A stretch of 48,220 bases of DNA from Pelagibius sp. (GCF_028281305.1 NZ_JANQKD010000107.1:1-48220); one strand, 5' to 3'. Numbered from the stretch's first letter, positions 26,801 through 35,983 are shown. Translations and numbers: made by a program. The notes: generated by a model not told the origin, from the sequence alone.

Positions 26801-26960
26801 TCAACAGATCCTGGCCGATGACCCGAAAGTGGTGATCGAGCCCGCAACCCCAACTGCGTCCGATGACGCCGGCAGCGATGTGGTTGAAGAACCGCCGCGG
26901 GGCGATGAGGCCCAAAGCGATGCGCCCAAGCGCCGCGGTTGGTGGAATCGGTTCATCTGA
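23808..26960 (+). CDS. rne: ribonuclease E
   Basis: The 5'-end-sensing endoribonuclease that starts mRNA decay and matures rRNA; scaffold of the degradosome. It is 1050 aa. The N-terminal S1 domain is split by an acidic insertion (about residues 95-265, mostly Asp, Glu and Ala), a feature of alphaproteobacterial RNase E. The catalytic Asp residues are in VAIDVNSG (about 490) and LIVIDFIDM (about 533), and the Zn-link is CPHCGG (about 591). The C-terminal half is disordered, with Arg-rich patches (GRRRSRRRRK, KRKRRGKRGGRRRSRQR) for RNA, a 15-bp repeat tract, and a last segment RRGWWNRFI. ATG 23808 has GGAG ten nt upstream. Confidence 0.96.
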   Translation: MAKRILIDSSHPEETRVVVLSGNRVEDFDFETSSRKQLKGNIYLAKITRVEPSLQAAFVDYGGNRHGFLPFSEIHPDYYRIPIADREALLAEEAALRSDPADEAPDDVEADVEVEAETAASDHAGEDDAGADDADEAAEAPAEAAAEHDDASGESADPDAEGAEDIGATAGEDDGDAVGSLPLAAGTAEDAVLRSAEVAADESEVGEAEDGESEAGEPEDGAEGGDGSQAAENGEAEATAEAAHEEVEAEQSVDTVGGDEAEEAALRRAKLLRRYKIQEVIKRRQVILVQVTKEERGNKGAALTTYLSLPGRYCVLMPNTNKGGGISRKISNTSDRRRLKQILSDLEIPEGIAVIVRTAGSQRTKVEIRRDYEYLLRLWDSIRENTLQSTAPAMIYEEANLIKRTIRDLYSRDMEDVLVDGDEGYKAAKDFMKSLTPSHARKVQQYKDREVPLFQRYRVESQLDAMHSNTVQLRSGGYLVLNQTEALVAIDVNSGRATRERHIEETALKTNLEAAEEIGRQLRLRDLAGLIVIDFIDMEESRRNREVERRLKESLRSDRARIQLGRISPFGLLEMSRQRLRPSLFESSTEICPHCGGTGRVRTVESLALQVLRRLEEEGLRENDATIVVTLPSRVALYIFNHKRSHLMAIEQRHDFRITLEPDDHLTNDAFVIERDGVVAERRRSAPEDSRGAESDDGERKRGRRRSRRRRKDEDQVAATPEREAEDLPEAEGTGDEDAAEDRDAAAGEQDGERQRKRKRRGKRGGRRRSRQRSEEQAAQSAEADGGEAAAAEGEEAVVPVEAETVETETLEAETLEAETLEAETAEAEPAQSGPRETAVEETSGESTAADEAAAESGSAAAAGGATEDEAAEPAEAKPKRRRATRQRRGTKKSAAKSEAGTTEEAADPQAAEEEAKPKRTTRRRSTARPRSQTRSRGRKSSKADDEAKGAGDETAQGAPEESAESSEVPAADSTGITNGRSAETAPQPSEPAAAASAQQILADDPKVVIEPATPTASDDAGSDVVEEPPRGDEAQSDAPKRRGWWNRFI
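26211..26300 (+). repeat. 6 x 15-bp minisatellite in the rne 3' half
   Basis: Six 15-bp units based on GAGGCAGAGACCCTT, in frame, encode the pentapeptides EAETV, ETETL, EAETL, EAETL, EAETA and EAEPA in the disordered acidic part of RNase E. Two units are identical and the ends are degenerate. Copy number may vary between strains. Confidence 0.9.
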
Positions 26961-26985
26961 AGTGAACGCCTGAAGACGTCTGAAG

Positions 26986-27013
26986 GGGCCCGCCGCAAAC
27001 GGCGGGCCCTTTT
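26986..27013 (+). terminator. intrinsic terminator after rne
   Basis: A perfect 10-bp stem, GGGCCCGCCG / CGGCGGGCCC, with loop CAAA and followed by TTTT, 25 nt after the rne stop. It lies just before the stop of the convergent aminotransferase gene. Confidence 0.93.
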
Positions 27014-27017
27014 CCGT

Positions 27018-28178
27018 TCAGCCGCCGCAGCCGGGCAGCCAGGCCTGCAGCCGGCGGGCCGCCTCGCCCATGTCAGCTTCACGTCCGGCAAAGGAAAACC
27101 GTACGAAGTGGTGCCCGCGGTCGGGGTCGAAGTCGACACCCGGCGTCGCCGCGATACCGATCTCGGCCAGCATGCGCCGGCATAACGCCTCGCTGTCGTT
27201 GGTAACCGCGGCAACGTCCGCATAGATGTAGAAGGCACCGTCGGCCGGCGCCAGCCTGTCCAGGCCGGCCTTCGGCAGCTCTTCCAGAAGCAGAGCCCTG
27301 TTGCGGGCGTAGGCGGCGACATAGCCGTCGAGCTGTTCGCCGCAGTCGAAGGCCGCCTCGCCGGCGATCTGGGACAGGCAGGGCGGCGAGATAAAGAGGT
27401 TCTGGGCGAGACACTCGACCGGGCGCAGCAGATCCTCCGGCAGCACCATCCAGCCCAGCCGCCACCCGGTCATCGAAAAGTACTTTGAGAAGCTGTTGAT
27501 GACGACGGAATCCGCACTCAACGAGAGCGCCGTGACGCCGGGCTGGTCAAAGCAGATGCCGTGGTAGATCTCGTCCGAGATCAGCCGGATGCCGGCAGCC
27601 TCACAGTAGTCGACCAAGGCGCGGAGTTCGTTCGGGCCGACCATGGTGCCGGCCGGATTGGAGGGCGAGGCGACAATCAATCCATCGGGCGGCGCCGGGA
27701 GCCGATCGAGCAGCTCCGGCGTCGGCTGGAAGCGGTGTTCGGCCTCCGCCGGCAGCAGCACCGGCTCCACGCCGAGCGCCGAGAGGATGTTGCGGTAGGC
27801 GGGATAGCCGGGCGCCGCCAGGGCGACCCGGTCGCCCGGATTGAACGCGGCCAGAAAAGACAGCAGAAAGCCGGCCGAGGAGCCCGTGGTGACCATGACC
27901 CTGCGCGGGTCGACCTCGCAGCCGTACCACTCTGCGTAATGGCGGGCGATGCGCGCCCTCAGCCCGGGCAGGCCCATGGCATCGGTGTATCCGATGAGGT
28001 GGTCGTCCAGAGCGCGCCTGGCAGCGGCCAAGACGCCGTCGGGCGCCGCTGTGCCGGGCTGACCGACCTCCAGGTGCAGGACGTCGCCGCCTGCAGCCTC
28101 CCGCTCGTTGGCCGCCCGCATCACGTCCATGACGATGAACGGCGGCACCATGCCGCGTGTGGCAACCTTCAGAGCCAT
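27018..28178 (-). CDS. PLP-dependent aminotransferase, class I/II
   Basis: A fold-type I aminotransferase of 386 aa, aspartate-aminotransferase superfamily. The PLP Lys is in VINSFSKYFSMTGWRLGW, the substrate-binding Arg is in the C-terminal HFVRFSFAG, and PSNPAGTM (Asn for the cofactor ring) and SDEIYHGICF (Asp and Tyr) are present. It begins at ATG 28178 and lies 50 nt downstream of the gamma-glutamyltransferase-like gene on the same strand. The amino donor cannot be decided; the close sequence neighbours of this type are broad-specificity or valine/alanine-like enzymes. Confidence 0.9.
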   Translation of the reverse strand: MALKVATRGMVPPFIVMDVMRAANEREAAGGDVLHLEVGQPGTAAPDGVLAAARRALDDHLIGYTDAMGLPGLRARIARHYAEWYGCEVDPRRVMVTTGSSAGFLLSFLAAFNPGDRVALAAPGYPAYRNILSALGVEPVLLPAEAEHRFQPTPELLDRLPAPPDGLIVASPSNPAGTMVGPNELRALVDYCEAAGIRLISDEIYHGICFDQPGVTALSLSADSVVINSFSKYFSMTGWRLGWMVLPEDLLRPVECLAQNLFISPPCLSQIAGEAAFDCGEQLDGYVAAYARNRALLLEELPKAGLDRLAPADGAFYIYADVAAVTNDSEALCRRMLAEIGIAATPGVDFDPDRGHHFVRFSFAGREADMGEAARRLQAWLPGCGG

Positions 28179-28228
28179 GGCGCTACGCCTGCCCCCGCAT
28201 CACGCACCCGAAGGACAGGCCCCAGGGC

Positions 28229-29893
28229 TCACTGCACACGGATGGCAAGCCCGTGTCCGCGGCGGTCGGTGCCCACCACACAGGTGCGGTCGTCGGTGCG
28301 CAATCCCGCCGGGCACTTCAGGACGTTGGCGCGCCCGACCTCCGCCTCCGGTTGCAGCGTGTGTCCGCGCTGACGCAGGCCGGCGAGGACCGAGTCCTCA
28401 AGATCGGGCTCGTAGAACGTCACATCCGGGCTGGCAACGTTGACGAGCCGCGGCGCTCCCAAGGCATCTTCGACCGGGACCTCCGGCTCGATCCCTTCCA
28501 GCATCACGCGGGCCAGGGCAGCCGGTGCCGCAAGCCCACCGCTTGCCGTACCGGCAAGATAGACGTTGCCGTTGAACGGATTCGCAACCATGCCCACGGA
28601 AAGGCTGTTGGCGCCCGGTGCCGCCGGCTTGGGCAGCAGAATGCCGGTTCCCGGCACCACGCGGCCGGCGCCGAACAGACCGTTCATCGAGAAGCTGCAG
28701 ACAACCGCGTTGCTCCAGCGGTCGGCGACCACGAAGCCCGCACTGAAGGGATTCGACACGGTCTGTGGCGCCGTCCCCTCCACCGCCAACCTGTTGTGCT
28801 GCTGCCCGCTGTAGCCAGTCAGCAGCCGGGCCAGATGCGCTTCGGACACCAGGCTTTCGGAGGCCTGGGATCCGCCCTCGGATCCGACCTGAGGTCCGCC
28901 CGCGCCAAGCCAGGTTCCGCGCAGGGCGAAACTGCGCTGACTGGCCTCGGCCAGCAGGTGGGCCTTTTCCACCGCACTGCGGCCCGAATAGCGCTGCACC
29001 TCGGTCAGCATGCCCCACATCTGTGCCGTCGTCAGGCCGCCGTCGTTGGTCGGGAAGTAGGCCACGTTGTCGCCGAAGGGCACCGTCAGCGGCTCTGAGA
29101 CCGCCGGCAGCATCTGGCGCAGGTCTTCGGTCGTGATGGACACGCCGCTGGCCTGTGCCGCTTCGACGAAGCGCGCGGCATAGGAACCGCCGTAGAGGTA
29201 GCCGGCGCCTTGGCGCCGCAGGCCCGAGATCGCACCCGAAAGCTCGGAGAACACCAGGACATCGCCCTCGCCCGCCAAGATCCCGCTGCGATTGGACAGC
29301 AGCTGACGCAACGCAGGGTCTGCCGAGACGAAGGCCGCAGCGGCCTGGATATCCCGCGCAAAGGACCGGCTGACGGAATTGCCGATCCGCGACAGACGTT
29401 CGGCATCGTTCAACAGCAGGCCCCAGCGGGCCAGCCCATGGCGGGCGTGCATCACCGCCATCGCTCGCGGTCCAGCCATCTGCAGGCCGGCGGGATCCGC
29501 CGCATCGGCCAGAAACTCGAAGACCTCGGTCTCCACCGTCCCGTCGTCGCGGATGAACCCGGCATTGTGGACAAGACAGACGCCGCTGCCGGCCAGCCCG
29601 ACCCGCGACGGCAGGGTCGCGGTCATGGTAAAGTACATGGCAACGGCCGCATCGGCGGCAGACCCGCCGTTGCCCAGGATGTCGCGGCCGATCGTAACAG
29701 CCCGCGGCTCGTCGCCGGACACCATGCCGGCAAAGCCCTCGACAGGGGCGATGACGCCCGGTTCCCTGGGCGCCTCGCAGGCGCCAAGCATCGCCAGCGC
29801 AAGGCCGGCAAAGCCCAACCGCTTCAGGGCCGCCGGGGACGGCCTGCGTTGAAATGCTCGTAAGAGGTGTTTAGGTATAGTTCCGAAAGGCAA
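28229..29893 (-). CDS. gamma-glutamyltransferase-like lipoprotein lacking the canonical TTH nucleophile motif
   Basis: A GGT-family Ntn-hydrolase, about 554 aa from TTG 29893. The N-terminus carries a lipoprotein signal ending LGAC, so it is probably anchored in the cell envelope. GGT marks are GRDILGNGGSAADAAVAM, ATLPSRVGLAGSG, YFPTNDGGLTTAQMWG, NGLFGAG and TASGGLAAP (the oxyanion Gly pair). Where active GGTs self-cleave before Thr-Thr-His, this protein reads SNPFSAGFVVADRWSNAVV: the Thr is gone and the nearest candidate nucleophile is a Ser. No ATG is available at the start; TTG 29893, TTG 29911 and TTG 29818 are the options. It is head to head with the M48 protease, with starts 10 bp apart. 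Confidence 0.8.
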   Translation of the reverse strand: MPFGTIPKHLLRAFQRRPSPAALKRLGFAGLALAMLGACEAPREPGVIAPVEGFAGMVSGDEPRAVTIGRDILGNGGSAADAAVAMYFTMTATLPSRVGLAGSGVCLVHNAGFIRDDGTVETEVFEFLADAADPAGLQMAGPRAMAVMHARHGLARWGLLLNDAERLSRIGNSVSRSFARDIQAAAAFVSADPALRQLLSNRSGILAGEGDVLVFSELSGAISGLRRQGAGYLYGGSYAARFVEAAQASGVSITTEDLRQMLPAVSEPLTVPFGDNVAYFPTNDGGLTTAQMWGMLTEVQRYSGRSAVEKAHLLAEASQRSFALRGTWLGAGGPQVGSEGGSQASESLVSEAHLARLLTGYSGQQHNRLAVEGTAPQTVSNPFSAGFVVADRWSNAVVCSFSMNGLFGAGRVVPGTGILLPKPAAPGANSLSVGMVANPFNGNVYLAGTASGGLAAPAALARVMLEGIEPEVPVEDALGAPRLVNVASPDVTFYEPDLEDSVLAGLRQRGHTLQPEAEVGRANVLKCPAGLRTDDRTCVVGTDRRGHGLAIRVQ

Positions 29894-29903
29894 GAATAGA
29901 CCC

Positions 29904-31262
29904 GTGCGCAAAACGCCAGTCCCTTTGCTGCTTGTTATCGTTCTCCTGTTCGGCACTCTGTTGCCGCAGGCAACGCAGGCCAGTGACCGCCTCCGGCTGA
30001 TTCGCGACGCGGAAATCGAAGGTATCATCCGGGCCTATGCGACGCCACTGTTCCAGGCTGCAGGCCTCAGCCCACAGGGGATTAGGCTTTACCTCGTCCA
30101 GGACCGCACGCTCAACGCTTTTGTGGCGGGTGGGCTGAATATGTTCATCAACACCGGGTTGTTGATGCAGGCGGAACACCCCGGGCAGGTCATCGGCGTG
30201 ATTGCCCATGAAACCGGCCACATTTCCGGCGGTCACCTGGCAACACGCGGCACTGCCCTGGCGCAGACCCGCGGCGCCCTGATCGCCACCTACCTGCTGG
30301 GTCTCGGCGCCGCCCTGGCCACAGGCGAAAGCGGGGTCGGCGCCGCGGTCCTCTCAGGCGGTCAGGACATCGCCCTTCGGGGCCTCCTGCAGTACACCCG
30401 CACCCAGGAAAGTTCGGCCGACCAGGCGGCGGTGACGCTGCTGCAGGCGACCGGTCAGTCGCCGCGGGGCCTGATGGAATTCATGGAGACCCTCAGAGGC
30501 CAGGAAGTCCTGCTGACCGACAACCAGGATCCCTACCTCCGCACCCACCCCCTCACCCAGGAACGCATCATCTTCCTGGAGAACGCGGTCCGCCAGTCTC
30601 CTTATGCCGACAAGCCGCCGGATCCGGAGCTGGTCGTCATGCACAACCGGATGCGTGCCAAGCTGGTCGGTTTCCTGCAGCCGCTGGGCCAGGTTTTGCG
30701 CGCCTACCCCGAAGACGATGTCAGCCTGCCGGCGCGCTACGCCCGGGCGATTGCATACTATCGTATACCAGACATCGAAAAGGCACTCGTGGAGATCGAC
30801 GGCCTTCTCGGAGAATCTCCGGAGGATCCCTACTTCCGCGAACTCAAGGGACAGATGCTGCTGGAGCACGGCCGCGTGGCCGAGGCGCTGCCCGAGTATC
30901 AGGCGGCAGCCAATGCGCTGCCGAACTCGCCGCAAATCAGGCAGGCGCTCGCCAAGGCGCAGATCCAGATGAATGACCGGGACCTCGACCGGGCCGCGCT
31001 CGACAACCTGGCAGAGACCCTGCGCCAAGAGCCGAACAACCCCTCAGCCTGGCGGCTGGCCGCGGTGGCCCATGGCCGGCTCGGCGATCAGGGGATGACC
31101 GCCCTGGCGCTCGCAGAGGGGGCATTTGCCCGCCGCAAGTACGCCGAGGCACGCGACCGCGCCGAGCACGCCCTCGGTCTGCTTGAGCAGCACTCCGCCT
31201 CCTGGCTCAGGGCCCAGGACGTCAAGAACGAGGCCGAGCGCCAGGTGAACCGCAACAATTGA
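29904..31262 (+). CDS. periplasmic M48 metalloprotease with TPRs (BepA/YfgC-like)
   Basis: A zinc protease of 452 aa that in relatives checks outer-membrane protein and LPS-transport assembly. It has a signal peptide (LLLVIVLLFGTLLPQATQA), the N-terminal helix DAEIEGIIRAYATPLF, the zinc motif HETGH with the third ligand in TQESSADQAAV, and a C-terminal half of TPR-like helices from about residue 290. The start is GTG 29904; the divergent GGT-like gene begins only ten bp away, so its promoter must lie inside that gene's 5' end. No ATG is usable without cutting the signal peptide. Confidence 0.93.
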   Translation: MRKTPVPLLLVIVLLFGTLLPQATQASDRLRLIRDAEIEGIIRAYATPLFQAAGLSPQGIRLYLVQDRTLNAFVAGGLNMFINTGLLMQAEHPGQVIGVIAHETGHISGGHLATRGTALAQTRGALIATYLLGLGAALATGESGVGAAVLSGGQDIALRGLLQYTRTQESSADQAAVTLLQATGQSPRGLMEFMETLRGQEVLLTDNQDPYLRTHPLTQERIIFLENAVRQSPYADKPPDPELVVMHNRMRAKLVGFLQPLGQVLRAYPEDDVSLPARYARAIAYYRIPDIEKALVEIDGLLGESPEDPYFRELKGQMLLEHGRVAEALPEYQAAANALPNSPQIRQALAKAQIQMNDRDLDRAALDNLAETLRQEPNNPSAWRLAAVAHGRLGDQGMTALALAEGAFARRKYAEARDRAEHALGLLEQHSASWLRAQDVKNEAERQVNRNN

Positions 31263-31364
31263 ACCCGCGCAAGAAGGGCCGCGACATAGCGGAAAGAACC
31301 CGCTGACCATCACGTGATTTGCCAGCGCCGTTGGCAATCCGATATCACAGGAACGCGTTGGATA

Positions 31365-31393
31365 GCGGCCAACCGGAAACTGCGGCCAACCGG
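31365..31393 (+). repeat. 12-bp direct repeat upstream of the DsbA-like gene
   Basis: GCGGCCAACCGG occurs at 31365-31376 and 31382-31393 (period 17), ending about 40 nt before the DsbA-like start, in a 172-nt gap that otherwise shows nothing. Confidence 0.7.
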
Positions 31394-31434
31394 GCAGCGC
31401 AGTCAGCCGGCCAGCACCATAAGGATTCGCCGAT

Positions 31435-32220
31435 ATGCCTTCTAAGCTATTGATAAAGAAGACTGTCCTGAGCGCCGCCCTGGCAACCTCCACGGCTTTG
31501 GCCGTGGCCGCGGGGACCGCCCTTCCAGCCAATGCCGAGGAGCCCGCACCGCTTGAGCCCGCGCAGGCAGAGGCCTTTCGCGAACTGGTCCGCGACTACC
31601 TGATCGAGAATCCCGACGTGATCGTCGAAGCTCTGCAGATCTACGAGCAGCGCCAGCAGGCCGCAGAGGCGGAGCGCCAACAGGCTGCCCTGGTCGCCCA
31701 GCGCGGCGCCCTGAACGAAGACCCCAGCTCGCCGGTGCTCGGCAACCCTGAAGGCGACGTCACAGTCGTCGAGTTCTTCGACTACCGCTGCCCCTACTGC
31801 AAGAGCATCGCAACGGCCATGCGCGATCTGGTGGATGAGGATCCTAACGTCCGCCTGGTCATGAAGGAGTTTCCCATCCTCAGCCAGGAATCGGTGGACG
31901 CGGCACGCGCCGCGCTGGCGGCCGGGCGGCAGGGCCTGTACGAGGAGTTCCACTTTGCGCTGATGGAGCGCGGTGGATCGATGAGCGAGCCCGAGGTGAT
32001 GGCTGTGGCCGAATCGGTCGGACTGGACCTGGAGCGGCTGCGCGCGGACATGCAGGCACCGGAGATCGAAGAGGCCCTGCGCCGGAACTACGCCGTGGGC
32101 GATGCCGTCGGCATCACCGGCACGCCGGCTATGGTGATCGGCAACACCGTGGTGCCGGGGATGGTCGGCATCGACCGCCTGCGCGAACTGGTCGCCCAGG
32201 CCCGCGCCGAGGCCAGCTAG
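31435..32220 (+). CDS. DsbA-family thiol oxidoreductase (Com1/ScsC-like)
   Basis: A periplasmic disulfide-forming or isomerising protein of 261 aa. A signal peptide (VLSAALATSTALAVAAGTA, cleaved near ANA) is followed by an N-terminal helical segment (VRDYLIENPDVIVEALQIYE) of the kind used for dimerisation in ScsC/BdbD-like proteins, then a thioredoxin fold with the active site FDYRCPYCK and the cis-Pro loop TGTPAMVIG. ATG 31435 has AAGGA nine nt upstream. It stands alone between the M48 protease and aroQ, which are both envelope or core genes; a role in envelope protein folding fits but is inferred. Confidence 0.92.
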   Translation: MPSKLLIKKTVLSAALATSTALAVAAGTALPANAEEPAPLEPAQAEAFRELVRDYLIENPDVIVEALQIYEQRQQAAEAERQQAALVAQRGALNEDPSSPVLGNPEGDVTVVEFFDYRCPYCKSIATAMRDLVDEDPNVRLVMKEFPILSQESVDAARAALAAGRQGLYEEFHFALMERGGSMSEPEVMAVAESVGLDLERLRADMQAPEIEEALRRNYAVGDAVGITGTPAMVIGNTVVPGMVGIDRLRELVAQARAEAS

Positions 32221-32342
32221 CCAGCGCCCGAATTCGGCCTTCGGCTCACTGCCGGAGCCCCAAACCGCCCGCGAAGAGGCGATTGCGCGGCCAGCCTTGG
32301 CTATGTTAACGCTTCTCAGACATCATCTTTGGGGAAGCATAG

Positions 32343-32801
32343 GTGGCCAAGGCGCCAAAAGTCCTCGTCCTGAACGGCCCGAACCTGAACATGCTTGGTA
32401 CGCGCGAACCCGATGTCTACGGGCGGGAAGGCCTGGCGGACATCGAAAAGGCGTGCCTTTCGCACGGCAAAGCGCTGGGCCTTTCGGTCGACTGCCGGCA
32501 GTCCAACAGCGAAGGGCAGCTGATCGATTGGATTCAGGGCGCGCGCGAAAGCCATGACGCCCTGGTCTTCAATCCGGCCGGCTATTCGCACAGTTCCATC
32601 GCAATCATGGACGCCCTGCTGGCTGCGGCGCTGCCGCTGGTCGAAGTCCATCTCTCCAACATCCACCGCCGTGAGGCCTTCCGCCACCATTCCTATGTTT
32701 CGCGCGTCGCAGATGGCGTAATCTGCGGGTTCGGATCCAGGGGATACCTGATGGCGCTCGACGCCCTGGCGCAGCGCCTCAACACACAGCAAGAGACGTA
32801 A
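32343..32801 (+). CDS. aroQ: 3-dehydroquinate dehydratase, type II
   Basis: Converts 3-dehydroquinate to 3-dehydroshikimate in the shikimate pathway. It is 152 aa and dodecameric in the family. [17 protein letters not shown] (with the active Tyr), [20 protein letters not shown] and [18 protein letters not shown] with the catalytic His are all there. The start is GTG 32343 after GGGGAAG. Its TAA overlaps the accB ATG by one base (TAATG), so the two are translationally coupled, an arrangement common in this class. Confidence 0.96.
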   Translation: MAKAPKVLVLNGPNLNMLGTREPDVYGREGLADIEKACLSHGKALGLSVDCRQSNSEGQLIDWIQGARESHDALVFNPAGYSHSSIAIMDALLAAALPLVEVHLSNIHRREAFRHHSYVSRVADGVICGFGSRGYLMALDALAQRLNTQQET

Positions 32802-33253
32802 TGGCGAAATTCGAAGTGAATGAGGAGCTGGTCCGCAAGCTCGCGGACCTTCTTCAGGAAACCGGTCTCAACGAGATCGAATACGAGGTCAACAATCACC
32901 GCATCCGTGTCGCCAAAGGCGCCGGTGCGGTGAGCTACGCCGCCCCTGCCGCCGCCCCCCTGCCCAGCCCCTGCGCGCCGGCACCGATCGCCAATGCCGG
33001 CGGCGGCGACGCCATTCCGGCCGGGGCGGTGACCGCCCCGATGGTGGGAACGGTCTACGTCGCCTCGTCGCCGGGCACGCCGCCTTTCGTCAAGGTCGGT
33101 GACAGCGTAAGCGAGGGCCAGACCCTGCTGATCATCGAAGCCATGAAGGTCATGAACCCGCTGGCCGCCCCCCGCGCAGGCACGGTCACCCAGATCCTGA
33201 TCAGCGACGGCCAGCCAGTGGAGTATGGCGAACCGCTGCTGGTCATCGAATAG
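32801..33253 (+). CDS. accB: acetyl-CoA carboxylase biotin carboxyl carrier protein
   Basis: Carries biotin between the carboxylase and transferase parts of acetyl-CoA carboxylase, the first step of fatty-acid synthesis. It is 150 aa, with an N-terminal helical domain, a Pro/Ala-rich linker (about residues 48-60) and the biotinyl domain with the target Lys in [10 protein letters not shown] near residue 117. The start ATG is coupled to the aroQ stop and accC begins 14 nt after its stop. Confidence 0.97.
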   Translation: MAKFEVNEELVRKLADLLQETGLNEIEYEVNNHRIRVAKGAGAVSYAAPAAAPLPSPCAPAPIANAGGGDAIPAGAVTAPMVGTVYVASSPGTPPFVKVGDSVSEGQTLLIIEAMKVMNPLAAPRAGTVTQILISDGQPVEYGEPLLVIE

Positions 33254-33267
33254 GCCGCCGCCCGATC

Positions 33268-34611
<1,344 letters not shown>

Positions 34612-34734
34612 GCGCCCGGCCTTCTCCAAGCAAAGGCCCGTTGAAAACTGCCGCTGAAATGTCATGGAAATTGAACGCGGGGGCGCCCCGGGCTGATTGA
34701 TTGCGGCCCGGCGGAGTCGCTATCATCAAGCGTC

Positions 34735-35385
34735 ATGCAGCTGACGCCGGACCTTCTGCTTCGTGCCTATGCCATCGGGATCTTCCCCATGGCGGAGAGC
34801 CGTCTGGACCCGGAACTCCACTGGATCGACCCCGACATGCGCGGCATCCTGCCGCTCGACCGGCTGCATGTTCCCCGCAAGCTGCGCGCCAAGCTGCGCC
34901 GGGGGATCTTTCAGGTCCGCTGCAACACAGCCTTTCACGACGTCATTCAGGGCTGTGCCGCGCCAGCGGAAAACCGCCCGGATACCTGGATCAACCCGGT
35001 CATCGAAAGGCTCTACAGCGAACTGCATGAGATGGGCTTCGCCCACTCCGTGGAGTGCTGGGACGGTGACAGTCTGGTGGGCGGCCTCTACGGCGTGTCC
35101 CTGGGCGGCGCTTTCTTCGGGGAAAGCATGTTCAGCCGCGCCACCGATGCCAGCAAGGTGGCCCTCGTCCACCTGGTTCTGCGCTTAAGACGCAGCCGCT
35201 TTCAGCTGCTCGACACCCAGTTCAACACACCCCACCTCAGCCGCTTCGGCGTCGTAGAGATCCCGCGCGACGACTACCGCAAGCTGCTGACCCAGGCCGT
35301 CTCTACCAAGGCAGAATTCTATTCCGGCTTGATCTCACCCTCGGAGCTGGACTCTTTCTTACAGTCGACGACCCAGACATCGTAG
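34735..35385 (+). CDS. aat: leucyl/phenylalanyl-tRNA-protein transferase
   Basis: Adds Leu or Phe to proteins with N-terminal Arg or Lys, marking them for ClpS/ClpAP (N-degron pathway). It is 216 aa. Signature segments are GIFPMAESR, ELHWIDPDMRGILPL, DTWINPVIERLYSELHEMG, VECWDGDSLVGGLYGVSLGG and FFGESMFS. ATG 34735 gives the family-typical start. Its last 67 bases overlap, in the opposite direction, the 3' end of the DUF2155 gene. Confidence 0.95.
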   Translation: MQLTPDLLLRAYAIGIFPMAESRLDPELHWIDPDMRGILPLDRLHVPRKLRAKLRRGIFQVRCNTAFHDVIQGCAAPAENRPDTWINPVIERLYSELHEMGFAHSVECWDGDSLVGGLYGVSLGGAFFGESMFSRATDASKVALVHLVLRLRRSRFQLLDTQFNTPHLSRFGVVEIPRDDYRKLLTQAVSTKAEFYSGLISPSELDSFLQSTTQTS

Positions 35386-35732
35386 ACCGGGTGCTCCAGG
35401 GCGGAAACGGCGGGGCTGGAGGCGAACATCCAGCCCGTGAAGAGCGCCACCTCGGGCGAGTCCGGGCGCACGTCGACGATCTCGAGAAAGGCCGCGCTTT
35501 CCGGCGGCTCTTCGGGTGGCTTCTTGTCACAGGCCCGCGCAACGATCTGCAGCGACCCGAAGCGCACCGTCTCCCCCAGCGGCGCTTCGAAGGTGGAAAT
35601 CCGCGCCGTGATCTTGTCGAGACCCTGCAGCACCGCCGAGGCGGCGACGGCCGGGCCCGGAAAGACCGGAAGCATGACGGCAGGAAGCAGGATCAGCGGA
35701 AGGGCCTTCAGACGTGCACGCAAGACAGACAC
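35319..35732 (-). CDS. DUF2155 family exported protein
   Basis: A 137-aa alphaproteobacterial protein of the DUF2155 family with a signal peptide (LKALPLILLPAVMLPVFPG, cleaved near AVAA). Family marks are LDKITARISTFEAPLGE, VRFGSLQIVARACDKKPPEE, AFLEIVD, FTGWMFASSPAVSALEHPVYDVWV and a late Cys; the two Cys could form a disulfide. Its function is unknown; the constant neighbourhood with mlaD, NDUFA12 and aat suggests an envelope role. The start is GTG 35732, only two nt after the stop of the 82-aa gene, so translation is coupled. Confidence 0.88.
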   Translation of the reverse strand: MSVLRARLKALPLILLPAVMLPVFPGPAVAASAVLQGLDKITARISTFEAPLGETVRFGSLQIVARACDKKPPEEPPESAAFLEIVDVRPDSPEVALFTGWMFASSPAVSALEHPVYDVWVVDCKKESSSEGEIKPE

Positions 35733-35734
35733 TC

Positions 35735-35983
35735 TCAGGATTTGCGGTCGCGGTAGGGGTTCTCCAGGGAGCCGACCAGATCGGCGAGGACTTCGCGCAG
35801 CTGTCCTTCGTCGCAGCCCATCAGAATGCCGTCCTCCAGCGCGTCCTGCGCCATCTCGCGGATCTCCTCCAGGTTCTCGTTCAGAACCTTGATCTTTTCC
35901 CGGCACGACAGCGGGGCGCCGTCCGGCTGCAGCCAGACGGGAATCTCGAACTTCTTTGCCTCCGGTGCCGACACGCCCAACAC
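35735..35983 (-). CDS. small conserved protein, unknown function
   Basis: An 82-aa soluble, acidic and helical protein with the core FEIPVWLQPDGAPLSCREKI, then KVLNENLEEIREMAQDALED and LMGCDEGQLREVLADLV. I know of short proteins like this beside DUF2155 genes in related bacteria, but no function. Two Cys (SCREK and MGCDE) are conspicuous. The start is GTG 35983; a GTG three codons later is possible. It is tightly coupled to the DUF2155 gene. Confidence 0.8.
   Translation of the reverse strand: MLGVSAPEAKKFEIPVWLQPDGAPLSCREKIKVLNENLEEIREMAQDALEDGILMGCDEGQLREVLADLVGSLENPYRDRKS

Noticed and set aside
29848..29880. TTGAAA and TATAGT as a promoter for the M48 gene
   Set aside because: The spacing of 21 nt is too long for a usual sigma-70-type promoter.
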